A stretch of DNA of 64,000 bases from Mycobacterium seoulense (GCF_010731595.1 NZ_AP022582.1:4340001-4404000), one strand, 5' to 3'; counted from the first letter of the stretch, positions 54,232 through 63,380 are shown. Numbers and translations: made by a program. Notes: generated from the letters alone by a model not told the origin.

Positions 54232-54699
54232 GTGAGCATCCCCAGCGTTGCCCTCCTCCTCACTGTGTCTCGCACGGCGCAGGCGCCGATTCAGTCCGGC
54301 CAATTCGTCGGCCGGTACGGATTGGTCATCGCGTTGGCCTGGATCGGCTTTGGCAAGTACGTCAAACACAGCCCACTGATGAGCTGGATATACGACGCAT
54401 TCAGCGCCGCGACCGTCGCACGAGGGCTGGGAACAGTGGAAATCGCTGCGGCACTGCTCATTGCGTTGCGGCCGGTATGGCCGCGCGCGTCGGCGGCGGG
54501 CAGCGCGCTGGCGGTGGTGCTCTTCGTGGGGACGCTGAGTTTCTTGTTCACCACCCCCGGCGTCGTCGCCACCCACTCCGCGGGCCTTCCCGTGCTCTCG
54601 GCGCTACCGGGCCAGTTCCTGCTCAAGGACCTGGTGCTGATCGGCGTCGCGGTGTGGACCTTGGGCGAGTCGTTGACCGCGCGAACAGCGTCCCCCTGA
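54232..54699 (+). CDS. DUF417/YkgB-like membrane protein
   Basis: A 155-residue protein from GTG 54232 with four hydrophobic segments (YGLVIALAWIGFGKYVK, LGTVEIAAALLIALRPVW, AAGSALAVVLFVGTLSFLF and FLLKDLVLIGVAVWTLG). The pattern matches the DUF417 family, which includes RclC linked to reactive-chlorine resistance in E. coli; that role is not shown here. Its 3' end overlaps the convergent TetR gene by 77 bp. Confidence 0.78.
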   Translation: MSIPSVALLLTVSRTAQAPIQSGQFVGRYGLVIALAWIGFGKYVKHSPLMSWIYDAFSAATVARGLGTVEIAAALLIALRPVWPRASAAGSALAVVLFVGTLSFLFTTPGVVATHSAGLPVLSALPGQFLLKDLVLIGVAVWTLGESLTARTASP

Positions 54700-55297
54700 T
54701 CAGGTCCTTCGCCGCGGCCAGCGTGGCCGCGTAAGCCTGCGGCGACAGACTGGCCGCCCGCTCCGTCAATCCTCGAGTCAGCGCGTAGATCGCATCGACT
54801 GCGGCGCCCGCGTCGGTGCCGGCGGGTAGCGCGCCGCGGGTCCGGGCGTCCTCGACGATCTCGGCGACGGTGTCGCGCAACGCTTTCGGTGCGGGATCCT
54901 GCGGCCGGCCGCGAAGGGGATGCTCGGTGCTCTCCGCACGGACCGCGCGATCGAATGCGGCGAGATGGGGATGCTCGCGCATGAGCCGGCTTGCCTCGTC
55001 CAACACCGCCGCAAGGCGATCGGCCACGTCATCGCGCGACGCGGCGGCCGCTCGCAGCCGCGGCACCGCCTTCCGTTCGATGTCCTCGACGGCGGCGTCC
55101 AGCAATTCGGACTTGTTCGGAAAGTAGTGATACAGGCTGCCGCTGGTCATGTCGGCAGCCCGGGCGATCTCGCGAATCGTGGTGCGGGAATAGCCCTTCT
55201 CGGCCACGCACCGCATCGCCGCGGCGATGATGCGGGCGCGGGTCCGCTCACCGTCGGCGCCCACCGGTCGGCCCAATTGCGATGCCGTGGCGCTCAT
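54623..55297 (-). CDS. TetR/AcrR-family regulator, paralog A of a divergent pair
   Basis: A 224-residue TetR protein (QLGRPVGADGERTRARIIAA, RCVAEKGYSRTTIREIARAADMTSGSLYHYFPNKSELL). It is closely similar over about 120 residues to the divergent TetR at 55440-56099, including SRLMREHPHLAAF against GRLMREYPDLAAF. The last 20 residues are basic low complexity and overlap the DUF417 gene. It is expected to bind the TAATCGA-type palindrome in the gap. Confidence 0.92.
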   Translation of the reverse strand: MSATASQLGRPVGADGERTRARIIAAAMRCVAEKGYSRTTIREIARAADMTSGSLYHYFPNKSELLDAAVEDIERKAVPRLRAAAASRDDVADRLAAVLDEASRLMREHPHLAAFDRAVRAESTEHPLRGRPQDPAPKALRDTVAEIVEDARTRGALPAGTDAGAAVDAIYALTRGLTERAASLSPQAYAATLAAAKDLIRGTLFARSTTRPRSTPRRRSAPGP

Positions 55298-55362
55298 GCG
55301 GCGCGAAACCCGCCGCGGGTCCGTCCATCACCCACTGCGCACCTCCGCGGCCAACCCCGGGC

Positions 55363-55380
55363 TAATCGATCACTCGATTA
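55363..55380. promoter_or_regulatory. Operator between the paralogous TetR genes
   Basis: TAATCGA (55363-55369) and TCGATTA (55374-55380) form perfect 7-bp arms with 4-bp spacer. The right arm is followed by TATATT. The site at 56102-56119 has the same architecture and nearly the same sequence. Confidence 0.65.
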
Positions 55381-55439
55381 TATTTGACCGGGTCGGCACC
55401 GAGCGCCGGCGGACAGGACGCGCGAGTGGGAAAGGCACG

Positions 55440-56099
55440 GTGACGCGGGCGCAGCTGGGACGCCCCGTGGGCGCCAGCGGCGAGGAGACCCGGCGACGGA
55501 TCATCGCCGCCACCATGCGCTGCGTCGCCGACGTCGGCTACTCGCGAGCCACGATCCGCGAGATCGCCCGCACCGCGAACGTCACCAGCGCGAGCCTCTA
55601 CAACTATTTCCCCAACAAGGCCGAGTTGATCAAAGCCGCGATCGCGGCGCGCACCGATGTCGCGCTGCCCCGGCTGCGTGCGGCCGCCGCCAAACCCGGG
55701 AATGTCATCGACCGCATCGAGGCGGTGCTCGACGAATCGGGCCGGCTCATGCGCGAGTACCCCGATCTCGCCGCCTTCGAGTGGGTCATCCGTGCCGCGG
55801 GTGTCGTCGGTGCCGATTCGCAGCCCGCGGGAGGCGCCGGTTTTCAGGCATTCCGCGAAATCATCGAGGGCGTCATCGACGAGTCCTCCCGCGCGGGCGA
55901 TCTCGCTCACCGGCCCGATCGGGACAGCGTCGTCGAGGCCGTCTACGCCCTGATCTACGGGTTGGTCGAACTGGCGGCCACGTCGCCGCCGCGGGAGTAC
56001 CACGCCGCGCTCGAGTCGGCCAAACGAATGGTCAGGGGAACGCTGTTCGCTCCGGCCGGGCGGGGATCACCGCAGGCAGGGGGCATTAAGCGCCCTTGA
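55440..56099 (+). CDS. TetR/AcrR-family regulator, paralog B of a divergent pair
   Basis: About 219 residues from GTG 55440 (TRAQLGRPVGASGEETRRR), with GGGAAAGG just upstream; the open frame begins at 55227, but that part crosses the operator and paralog A. The helix-turn-helix is RATIREIARTANVTSASLYNYFPNKAELI. Recognition helices of A and B differ slightly (TSGSLYHYF against TSASLYNYF), so they may share a site. It lies just upstream of the two monooxygenase genes, whose promoter region has the second operator copy. Confidence 0.92.
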   Translation: MTRAQLGRPVGASGEETRRRIIAATMRCVADVGYSRATIREIARTANVTSASLYNYFPNKAELIKAAIAARTDVALPRLRAAAAKPGNVIDRIEAVLDESGRLMREYPDLAAFEWVIRAAGVVGADSQPAGGAGFQAFREIIEGVIDESSRAGDLAHRPDRDSVVEAVYALIYGLVELAATSPPREYHAALESAKRMVRGTLFAPAGRGSPQAGGIKRP

Positions 56100-56101
56100 T
56101 A

Positions 56102-56119
56102 TGATCAAGCGATTGATTA
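56102..56119. promoter_or_regulatory. Operator before the monooxygenase pair
   Basis: TGATCAA (56102-56108) and TTGATTA (56113-56119), 4-bp spacer, one mismatched pair, followed by TATATAG. It lies 30 bp before the GTG start of the first monooxygenase. It matches the 55363 site in size, spacing and most bases. Confidence 0.62.
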
Positions 56120-56148
56120 TATAGTCGGGCCACGAGAGGAATCCGGCC

Positions 56149-57948
56149 GTGACTGAGACCGTTGGCGTGACCTTCGACGTCGACGCGCTGCGCCGCAAGT
56201 ACGCCGAAGAGCGGGCGCGGCGCCTGCGCCCGGACGGCATCGCGCAGTACGTCGAGATGGCCGGTCCGTTCGCCCGGTTCGCCGACGACCCGTGGGTGGA
56301 CGGGAACTTCACTCGGGAGCCGCTCACCGACGAGGTGGACGTCGCGGTCATCGGGGCCGGCTTCGGCGGGTTGTTGACGGGCGTGCGCCTGCGTCAGCTC
56401 GGCGTGGACAGCGTGCGGTTGATCGACAGGGCGGCCGACGTGGGTGGCACCTGGTATTGGAACCGGTATCCCGGAATCGCCTGCGACGTCGAGTCCTATG
56501 TCTACATGCCGCTGCTCGAGGAGCTCGGCTACATCCCGACCGAGAAATACGCCAAGGGCGCCGAGATCTTCGCGCATTGCCAGCGCATCGCCCGACACTA
56601 CGACCTCTACCGCGACGCGTGCCTGCGCACCGAGGTACGCGAGATCCGCTGGGACGCGGACGAATCCCGGTGGATCATCCGCACGAACCACGGCGACGAG
56701 ATGCGGGCCCGGTTCGTGTCCATGGCCAACGGCTACCAGGCCAAACCCAAGCTGCCCGGCATCGAGGGCCTCGGCGCGTTTCGCGGCCACGCGTTCCACA
56801 CCAGCCGGTGGGACTACTCCTACACCGGCGAGGAGCTGGAGAACCTGGCGGATAAGCGTGTCGGCATCATCGGTACCGGGGCCACGGCGATCCAGTGCGT
56901 CCCACATCTCGCCCGGGCGGCGCGGCGGCTCTACGTCTTCCAGCGCACGCCGTCATCGGTGGACGTGCGGGCCAACCGCCCGACGGATCCCCAGTGGGCC
57001 AGCACATTACGGCCCGGCTGGCAGCGCGACCGCATCGAGAACTTCCAGATTCTCACCGCCGGCGGCCGGGCCGACGAAGACCTGGTCGCCGACGCGTGGA
57101 CGAGCATCACCCGCAAGCTTCCGGTGATGCGCCATGACGGTGACGGCGTTCTGGACCCGGCACAGCGCGGCCGCGACATCGAAATCGCGGATTTCGCGAA
57201 GATGGAAGAGATCCGGGCGCGAGTCGAGGGGATAGTCACCGACCCCTCCACCGCGGAGGCGCTCAAGCCGTGGTACGGGTACTTCTGCAAACGCCCCTGC
57301 TTCCACGACGAGTACCTGCAGACGTTCAACCGCGACAACGTCACGCTGGTCGACACCCGCGGCCGCGGCGTCGAGCGCATCACCGAGGCCGGCGTGGTCG
57401 TCGATGGTGTGCCCTACGAGCTCGACTGCCTGATCTTCGCAACGGGTTTCGAGGTGGGCACCGACTACTGCCGTCGCACGGGGTTCGAGCTCGTGGGCCG
57501 CGACGGGGTGTCACTGACCGAACACTGGCGCGACGGGGTGCGCACCTTTCAGGGGCTGTGTACGACGAAGTTCCCGAACTGCTTCATCGAGAGCATCGCC
57601 CAGGCGGGCTTGACGGTGAACTTCCCCTACCTGCTGGACGTGCAGGCCACCCACGCCGCGTGGATCATCGCGTGGGCGCTCGAGCACCGCGTGACCGAGG
57701 TCGAGGCCGCGCCGGCCGCGGAGTCGGCGTGGGTCGAAACGGTCGTCACCCGATCGGCTGCCAGCGCCGAGCGCGCGCAGACGTGCACACCCGGCTACTA
57801 CAACCGGGAGGGCAAGGCGGACAACAAGACTCGGCAGGGTAGCTTCTTCTTCGGCGCGCCCACCGAGTACGCCGACCTGCTGCGCGAGTGGCGGGCCAAC
57901 GGTGACCTGGAAGGCTACCTGATTCGCGGCGGCGAGGCCCGGCCGTGA
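56149..57948 (+). CDS. Baeyer-Villiger-type flavin monooxygenase (long form)
   Basis: A 599-residue enzyme from GTG 56149 (GAGAGGA upstream). The FAD Rossmann motif is VDVAVIGAGFGGLLTGVRLRQ, followed by GGTWYWNRYPGIACDVESYVYMPL. The BVMO fingerprint is FRGHAFHTSRWDYSY, the NADPH Rossmann motif is VGIIGTGATAIQCVPHLA, and a second conserved element is LIFATGFEVGTDY. The length fits the cyclohexanone/steroid monooxygenase type with an N-terminal extension. It inserts oxygen next to a ketone, giving an ester or lactone. It overlaps the next gene by 4 bp. Confidence 0.93.
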   Translation: MTETVGVTFDVDALRRKYAEERARRLRPDGIAQYVEMAGPFARFADDPWVDGNFTREPLTDEVDVAVIGAGFGGLLTGVRLRQLGVDSVRLIDRAADVGGTWYWNRYPGIACDVESYVYMPLLEELGYIPTEKYAKGAEIFAHCQRIARHYDLYRDACLRTEVREIRWDADESRWIIRTNHGDEMRARFVSMANGYQAKPKLPGIEGLGAFRGHAFHTSRWDYSYTGEELENLADKRVGIIGTGATAIQCVPHLARAARRLYVFQRTPSSVDVRANRPTDPQWASTLRPGWQRDRIENFQILTAGGRADEDLVADAWTSITRKLPVMRHDGDGVLDPAQRGRDIEIADFAKMEEIRARVEGIVTDPSTAEALKPWYGYFCKRPCFHDEYLQTFNRDNVTLVDTRGRGVERITEAGVVVDGVPYELDCLIFATGFEVGTDYCRRTGFELVGRDGVSLTEHWRDGVRTFQGLCTTKFPNCFIESIAQAGLTVNFPYLLDVQATHAAWIIAWALEHRVTEVEAAPAAESAWVETVVTRSAASAERAQTCTPGYYNREGKADNKTRQGSFFFGAPTEYADLLREWRANGDLEGYLIRGGEARP

Positions 57949-59561
57949 CCAGTCGGCAGGCCGGGTGGCGCTACGGCGTCGGCCGGCTGCGGGCCGCGAC
58001 CCGGCGCCGGCGCCCACCCAAGGTGGCGATCATCGGCGCGGGTTTCGGTGGGCTGGGCGCCGCCGTCGCGCTACGCCGGGCCGGCATCGACGATCTGGTG
58101 ATCATCGAGGGCGACGAGGGCGTCGGCGGCACCTGGCGACGAAACACGTATCCCGGCGCCGCGTGCGACATCCAGAGCCACCTCTACTCGTTCTCGTTCG
58201 CCCCCAACAAATCCTGGAGCCGAACCTACGCCCGACAGCCGGAGATCCTGGCCTACCTGGAGTCGGTCACCGACGACTTCGACCTGCGCCGGCATCTCAT
58301 GCTGGGCACCCGGGTCCACTCGGTCCGCTGGACCGGCGCGGCCTGGGACTGCCAGCTGGACCGTGCCGGGCGCGCGGACACCCTGACCGTCGACGTCGTC
58401 GTCTGCGCCGTCGGATTGTTCGGTTCCCCACGGCTTCCCGACATCGCGGGCCTGACCGACTTCACCGGCACGCTCATGCACACCGCGCGGTGGGATCACC
58501 GGGTCGACCTGGCGGGCAAGAAGGTGGCGGTGATCGGCACCGGCGCGAGCGGGGTGCAGGCGGTCCCCGAACTGGCCGAGATCGCCGAGAGTGTCACCGT
58601 CTTTCAGCGCACACCGCCGTGGATGGTGCCCAAGGACGACCGCCCTTACAGCGCCACCGAATTGGCGCGGTTCCGGCGCAACCCCCTGGCCGCACGCCGC
58701 ACCCGCTGGCAGATCTGGAAGTTCCAGCACGACAACACGGCGACCTTCGCCGACGATCCCGTCATCGACGCGCGCACGCAGTTCGCGACGTCGTTCCTGG
58801 AGCGCACCGTCGCCGACGAGGCGCTGCGCCGGGCGTTGACGCCCGACTACCCGTTCCGCTGCAAGCGGGTGTTGCTGGGGGACGATTTCTACCGGGCGCT
58901 GCAGCGGGACAACGTCGAGCTGGTCACCGACCCCATCGAGCGGATCGATAAGTCGTCGGTGCGCACCCGCGCGGGGCGCGTCGTCGACGTCGATGTGATC
59001 GTGCTGGCCACCGGGTTCGAGACGTCGCGCTATCTGTCGGGCATCGACGTCATCGGGTCCGGGGGACGCCGGCTGCACGAGCGGTGGGGTGATGACCCGA
59101 GCGCCTACCTGGGCGTCGCGGTCAGCGGCTTCCCGAATTTCTTCATGCTCTACGGTCCGAATACCAACCAGGGCGGCAATTCGATCGTCTACATCCTCGA
59201 GGCCGGTGCGCGACTGATCGCCAGCGCGGTCAGCCGAGTGGCGCGCAAGGGCGGCTACCTCGACGTTCGCCCCGATGCCGAAAGGCGCTACAACGACCAG
59301 CTTTCCGCGGACCTGGAGCGCACCATCTGGACCCGGTGCGACAGCTACTTCCGGTCGCCCACCGGCCGCATCGTCACCCAGTGGCCGTACACCGAGCTGG
59401 AGTACGCCCGCCGCACCTGGCGGCTGCGGCCGCGCGACTGGCGGCTAGCGCAGGCCGAAGTCGATGACCCCGCGGATCAGGTGGCCGGCGGTCAGGTCGG
59501 CGTAGGCCTCGTTGATGTCGTCGAGCCGGTAGCGTCAGGTGATCATCTCGTCGAGGAGTAG
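57945..59561 (+). CDS. Flavin monooxygenase (BVMO-like, short form) with abnormal C-terminus
   Basis: A 538-codon frame from GTG 57945. FAD motif VAIIGAGFGGLGAAVALRRAG, GGTWRRNTYPGAACDIQSHLYSFSF, fingerprint FTGTLMHTARWDH and NADPH motif VAVIGTGASGVQAVPELA are all present. Family similarity stops near RRTWRLRPRDWRLA. The last 36 or so residues (VDDPADQVAGGQVGVGL and onward) are the antisense of an alcohol dehydrogenase remnant, so the original stop was probably lost or the gene ends were joined by a deletion. A related substrate to the first monooxygenase is likely. Confidence 0.88.
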   Translation: MTSRQAGWRYGVGRLRAATRRRRPPKVAIIGAGFGGLGAAVALRRAGIDDLVIIEGDEGVGGTWRRNTYPGAACDIQSHLYSFSFAPNKSWSRTYARQPEILAYLESVTDDFDLRRHLMLGTRVHSVRWTGAAWDCQLDRAGRADTLTVDVVVCAVGLFGSPRLPDIAGLTDFTGTLMHTARWDHRVDLAGKKVAVIGTGASGVQAVPELAEIAESVTVFQRTPPWMVPKDDRPYSATELARFRRNPLAARRTRWQIWKFQHDNTATFADDPVIDARTQFATSFLERTVADEALRRALTPDYPFRCKRVLLGDDFYRALQRDNVELVTDPIERIDKSSVRTRAGRVVDVDVIVLATGFETSRYLSGIDVIGSGGRRLHERWGDDPSAYLGVAVSGFPNFFMLYGPNTNQGGNSIVYILEAGARLIASAVSRVARKGGYLDVRPDAERRYNDQLSADLERTIWTRCDSYFRSPTGRIVTQWPYTELEYARRTWRLRPRDWRLAQAEVDDPADQVAGGQVGVGLVDVVEPVASGDHLVEE

Positions 59562-59704
59562 CCGACCCGACTCGTACAGCGTGGCCAGTAGCGGGATGTC
59601 GCTCTTGGGATTACACGAACCGAAGACGGTGCCGCATCGAGCTCGAATTCTTCGACCGACCACGGGCGGCCGTACTCGTGGAGGATGGCCGCGCGGCTTC
59701 GCAT
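59445..59704 (-). pseudogene. Remnant of zinc-dependent (MDR) alcohol dehydrogenase
   Basis: On the minus strand, ATG 59704 starts MRSRAAILHEYGRPWSVEEFEL, a normal N-terminus of this family. It then jumps, with a frame change, to GTVFGSCNPKSDIPLLATLY and ESGRLLLDEMIT, a TGA stop, and RYRLDDINEAYADLTAGHLIRGVIDFGLR followed by TAG at 59445. The full enzyme has about 370 residues, so some 270 internal codons are deleted. The TGA at the place of an expected Arg (ITRRYRLDDIN-like) is a further lesion. The remnant overlaps the 3' end of the monooxygenase gene. Confidence 0.82.
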
Positions 59705-59712
59705 CGACCGCG

Positions 59713-61110
59713 CTACCGGGCGGGGTCCGCGGCGACCTCGATGTCGCCGGCCGCGGCCGCGGCCCTCAATTGGTGGAAATCATCGAGCGCCTTGTCGGCG
59801 TAGGCGTAGCACCACTCGGCCACGGCGTCCTGCACGATGTTGCCGGTGCCGACGTATCCGCGTAGCAACGACGCATTCGCGCTCTGCGAGTGGGCGCGCG
59901 CCAACAGCACCGCGCAGGCGGCGACGTAGTCGCTGAACGTGGCGGGCGCCATGCCCTCGGTGTCGATCGTGCCCTTCATGTCGTGGAACTGCCGGACGTA
60001 GTAGTCGCGGCCGTCCTTGCGGGTCGGCCCGAGAAACACGTCCGACATCGCCTGCAGAATGCGCTGGCCGTCGACGACGCGGATGCCCTGGCCCTTGGCC
60101 TCGACGGCCGCGCCCAGCATGGCCGGCTGCGGCCAGCCGCCGTATTCGTCGAGCACCGACCGGGTTGCCTCCTTGATCTGCAGGATGAGCGGGGTGCCGT
60201 TGGGGCCCACCAGGATGACCAGGAAGCACCGGGTTCCCACGCTGCCCACGCCGACCACCCGCAACGCCACATCGGTGACGCGGAAATGCGACAGCAGAAG
60301 CGCGATGTCGGCGGGAACGGTGGCCAGGTATTCCTGAATCGACTCCACCAGAACGGCTTCGGCGTCCTCGTCGAGGTGCTGCAGAACCGGTGGCACCTCC
60401 CGCAGCCGCGGTGTTCCGTCGGCGCCGATCTCGGTGAGCTGCCTGAAGAGCCGCGCCGACGTCCGGCTGCGCGCCCGGGACGTCGTCTTCTGAATCACGC
60501 CGAGCAGGCCCTTGGATACCGTCGCGGCGTGGCGCTCCGGTTCCACGCGCAGGTAGTAGCGGTCCAGGACATCCATCGCGAGCATGGCCTGCAGGCTGGT
60601 CTGGTAGCCGAGCAGTGCCTGCCCGACGCAGCGGCGGATCGCCTTGGCGGGGTACCCCGCATGACGACCGCCGACGATCGCGCTGGTGATCAGGCGCTTG
60701 ACGTCCCACTCCGCCGGGGCGACGGCAGCCTCGTCGAAGTCGTTCAGGTCGAACACGATTGAGCGGTGCGGCGCCGCGTACATGCCGAAGTTGGACACAT
60801 GAGCGTCGCCGCAACACATCACTTCGATCCCGCTTGACGGGCTGGCACCCAGATCGGCGGCCATCACGGCGGCCGACCCGCGGTAGAAGGAGAACGGGTC
60901 GGCGAGCATTCGGGCAAACCGCAGCGGCACGAGTTCGGTTAGCCGCCCGGTGTTTTGAGCCACCAGGATTTCGGTGGCCGACTTCGTGGATGGGGTCAGC
61001 TGCGCGAGCGTGCGGCGCGGCACGGCCTTGCGCAGCGCACGGCCGCGCGCCTCATCCTGGTCCGGAACCTCGAGATCGATCAGGCGTTCACGCAGCACCC
61101 GTTGCGGCAT
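59713..61110 (-). CDS. DUF2252 family protein
   Basis: A 465-residue protein. MLADPFSFYRGSAAVMAADL, MCCGDAHVSNFGMYAAPHRSIVFDLNDFDEA and YYVRQFHDMKGTIDTEGM are typical of DUF2252, whose CGDAHxxNF and DLNDFDE motifs resemble the catalytic and metal-binding motifs of kinase-like phosphotransferases. A small-molecule kinase is possible but unproven. It stands alone, 8 bp from the dehydrogenase remnant. Confidence 0.9.
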   Translation of the reverse strand: MPQRVLRERLIDLEVPDQDEARGRALRKAVPRRTLAQLTPSTKSATEILVAQNTGRLTELVPLRFARMLADPFSFYRGSAAVMAADLGASPSSGIEVMCCGDAHVSNFGMYAAPHRSIVFDLNDFDEAAVAPAEWDVKRLITSAIVGGRHAGYPAKAIRRCVGQALLGYQTSLQAMLAMDVLDRYYLRVEPERHAATVSKGLLGVIQKTTSRARSRTSARLFRQLTEIGADGTPRLREVPPVLQHLDEDAEAVLVESIQEYLATVPADIALLLSHFRVTDVALRVVGVGSVGTRCFLVILVGPNGTPLILQIKEATRSVLDEYGGWPQPAMLGAAVEAKGQGIRVVDGQRILQAMSDVFLGPTRKDGRDYYVRQFHDMKGTIDTEGMAPATFSDYVAACAVLLARAHSQSANASLLRGYVGTGNIVQDAVAEWCYAYADKALDDFHQLRAAAAAGDIEVAADPAR

Positions 61111-61185
61111 CCGCTCAGCATAGGTAGCGAGCCCGCGGCCGCGGCGGGATTTCGGCGCCTTGACCCGCGGTTGACGCCGACGAGA

Positions 61186-62019
61186 TCAACCGGCGGCCAC
61201 CCTGGCTCGCTCGGTCATCGAGGCGATCACGCCGCCGTCGTTGAGGATGTCGGTGCCGGTGAGGTACCCCGCCTTGTCACTGGCGCAGAAGGCGAACAGC
61301 TCGGCCATCTCCTCGGGCTTGCCCCAGCGCGGGACCGCGGCGTTGGTGACCATCGCGCCGGCGCCCGCCTGCTCCTCGAGCCGGCCCATCTCGGTGTCGA
61401 CGGAGCCCGGCGAAACCGAGACGATGCGCAGACCCCGCGCGTTGAACCGCTCCGCCTGCGACTGGCTGTACCACTTCACGAAGCTCTTGCTGACGGCGTA
61501 GGCAATGCCGGGCCGCGCCTCTTCGGGCACGATGTCACAGGTCGTCGCCATGGCGTCCAGGAATGCGTCCGCGTCCCGCAGGGCCAGCGAAAACTGGTCC
61601 ACCGGAACCATTTCCGCGGGCAACAGGTGGGCCGCCATCGATGCCACGTTGACGATCGCCGCGCCCTCGCCGGCCACCGCGTAGAACGCCTCGTCGACGT
61701 TGAGCGTGCCGAGCGCGTTGGTCCGCATGATGTAGTCGGCGGGGCCCATGCTGGGACTCACCCCCGCGGTGTGGATGACCGAGGCGAGCGTCCCGAGATT
61801 GTTTGCGGTGTCGAGCAGCTCATCGACCGACCGCCGGTCGGTGACGTCGCAGTGGACGGCCGTGGGAGTGATCCCGAGCTCGTCGAGGGCCGCGACCGCG
61901 TCCGCCAGGCGATCCCGCCTGATGTCGCAGAGGACGACGGCGTGGTCGCGTCCGATGATCTTGGCCGTGGCCAGGCCCATGCCACCCGCGCCGCCTGTGA
62001 TGACCGACACCCGATTCAT
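61186..62019 (-). CDS. Short-chain dehydrogenase/reductase
   Basis: A 277-residue SDR. The cofactor motif is VSVITGGAGGMGLATAKIIG; the NAG position reads IHTAGVSP. The catalytic Ser is near VNVASMAAH and YxxxK is in GIAYAVSKSFVKWYSQSQAERF. An insertion of about 30 residues lies between Ser and Tyr, longer than usual. It ends LTGTDILNDGG. It follows the exchanger gene by 34 bp on the same strand; a functional link is doubtful. Confidence 0.9.
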   Translation of the reverse strand: MNRVSVITGGAGGMGLATAKIIGRDHAVVLCDIRRDRLADAVAALDELGITPTAVHCDVTDRRSVDELLDTANNLGTLASVIHTAGVSPSMGPADYIMRTNALGTLNVDEAFYAVAGEGAAIVNVASMAAHLLPAEMVPVDQFSLALRDADAFLDAMATTCDIVPEEARPGIAYAVSKSFVKWYSQSQAERFNARGLRIVSVSPGSVDTEMGRLEEQAGAGAMVTNAAVPRWGKPEEMAELFAFCASDKAGYLTGTDILNDGGVIASMTERARVAAG

Positions 62020-62053
62020 ATCTGGACCGTATACGGCGTGCGATCGCCGCGAG

Positions 62054-63343
62054 CTAGGGGTCCGGCACCGGATGGTGGGGGTGACCGCTGTGGCGGATGG
62101 CCGTCCCGAAGAACGGCGCGCGCAGGGTGGCCCTCAGGTCGCGCCGGTTTCGGATCAGCGCGATGATCGCCACCGCGGTGTAGACGCCACAGAGCAGAAG
62201 CCGGCCATGGGTGGAGGCGATGGGGAACTGCACGACGAACAGGCCCAGCAGGGTGCATGCCGCGGCGCGGTGGAAGCGCAGCGCCAGCAGCAGCGCCACC
62301 CCCATCATCGTCTGGGTGGCCGTCAGCAGCACTTCCTCCACCTGACGCTGGTCGAGCTGCAGGGAGAATCCGCCGCCGCCCAGCAGGTGGGCGATCGGCA
62401 GCGAGCCGATGAGCAGCGTCCACTGGTTGACCTTGGAGGAGATCAGGGTGGCGATGGCGGCCGTGCCCTTGCCACGGGCGGCGAAGATGGTCGCGACGAT
62501 GAACTCCGGGGCTTCCGAGGCGAGCGGGGCGAGCCATTGAACCAGCAGGAAGCGGTCGATGCCGAGTTCGTTGCCCGCGGCGACCAGGTTGTCGGCGAAG
62601 GGCTTGGCGCAGAGCAGGATCACCGCGCCCGACGCCAGGAAGAGGCTCACGACGACGACGCGCCGGCGGCGATCGGGTAGCTCCCCGAGGGCCGCGGCGG
62701 TCCCGATCAGATCGGGCTCCTCCACGTCGCCGTGGCCGACCTTGTAGAGGTAGAACCCGAACCAGGCCAGCAGCGCCAGCCCCAGACCGAAGTGAATCTG
62801 GCCGCTCGCCGGTATCGCGAACGCGATGACACCGGCGATCAAGAGGAATCCGAGTTCGACGCGATTGGTCGGCTGTAAGGCGAGGCCGGTGGCCTTCCCG
62901 GCACCGGCCTTGCGGGCCACCACGATGCTGACCAGCACGACGACGGGCCAACCGAGGCCCATCAGCAGCCGGTTGGACCCGGTCATGTTGGCGGCGGCGT
63001 ATTGCGTGTATTCGGCGTTGTGACCCGACACGTACGCGTAATAGAGGTCGACGGCGTACTCGGGCAGCACCGCGATCAGCGCCAGCACCGCGGTCGCCAT
63101 CCCGCCGGAGACGTCGATCTGCGCGGCCTCCGCCGCCCAGGCCAGCAGGAAACTGGCCGACACCACCGCGGCGCCGAAGATCAGCAGGGCGATCACCGGG
63201 TCGGGGTGCAGGCCGGCGATGCGAACCACCAGCGCGGGGGCGACGAACGCCATGGTGATCAGCGCCGAACGGGCCAGGGTGCGGCGCCGCGAGCGTTCCG
63301 CCGTGGAGATCGCGGCGGGCCTGTCAGTGGCGAGCATCGTCAT
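62054..63343 (-). CDS. CaCA-superfamily cation exchanger (Na+/Ca2+ or cation/H+ antiporter)
   Basis: A 429-residue membrane protein with about ten to eleven helices. Two alpha-repeats are visible: VLPEYAVDLYYAYVSG with YAAANMTGSNRLLMGLGWP, and LASEAPEFIVATIFAARG with ATLISSKVNQWTLLIGSLP. Each has the conserved acidic residue and the Asn/Ser-rich partner motif. The two halves are joined by a hydrophilic loop (GDVEEPDLIGT). It exports Ca2+, Mn2+ or a similar ion in exchange for H+ or Na+. A DtxR-like box lies about 40 bp before ATG 63343. Confidence 0.87.
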   Translation of the reverse strand: MTMLATDRPAAISTAERSRRRTLARSALITMAFVAPALVVRIAGLHPDPVIALLIFGAAVVSASFLLAWAAEAAQIDVSGGMATAVLALIAVLPEYAVDLYYAYVSGHNAEYTQYAAANMTGSNRLLMGLGWPVVVLVSIVVARKAGAGKATGLALQPTNRVELGFLLIAGVIAFAIPASGQIHFGLGLALLAWFGFYLYKVGHGDVEEPDLIGTAAALGELPDRRRRVVVVSLFLASGAVILLCAKPFADNLVAAGNELGIDRFLLVQWLAPLASEAPEFIVATIFAARGKGTAAIATLISSKVNQWTLLIGSLPIAHLLGGGGFSLQLDQRQVEEVLLTATQTMMGVALLLALRFHRAAACTLLGLFVVQFPIASTHGRLLLCGVYTAVAIIALIRNRRDLRATLRAPFFGTAIRHSGHPHHPVPDP

Positions 63344-63380
63344 CCTTCGATATGGAGGGGTGGCGATTCGTGGCGGCTCG

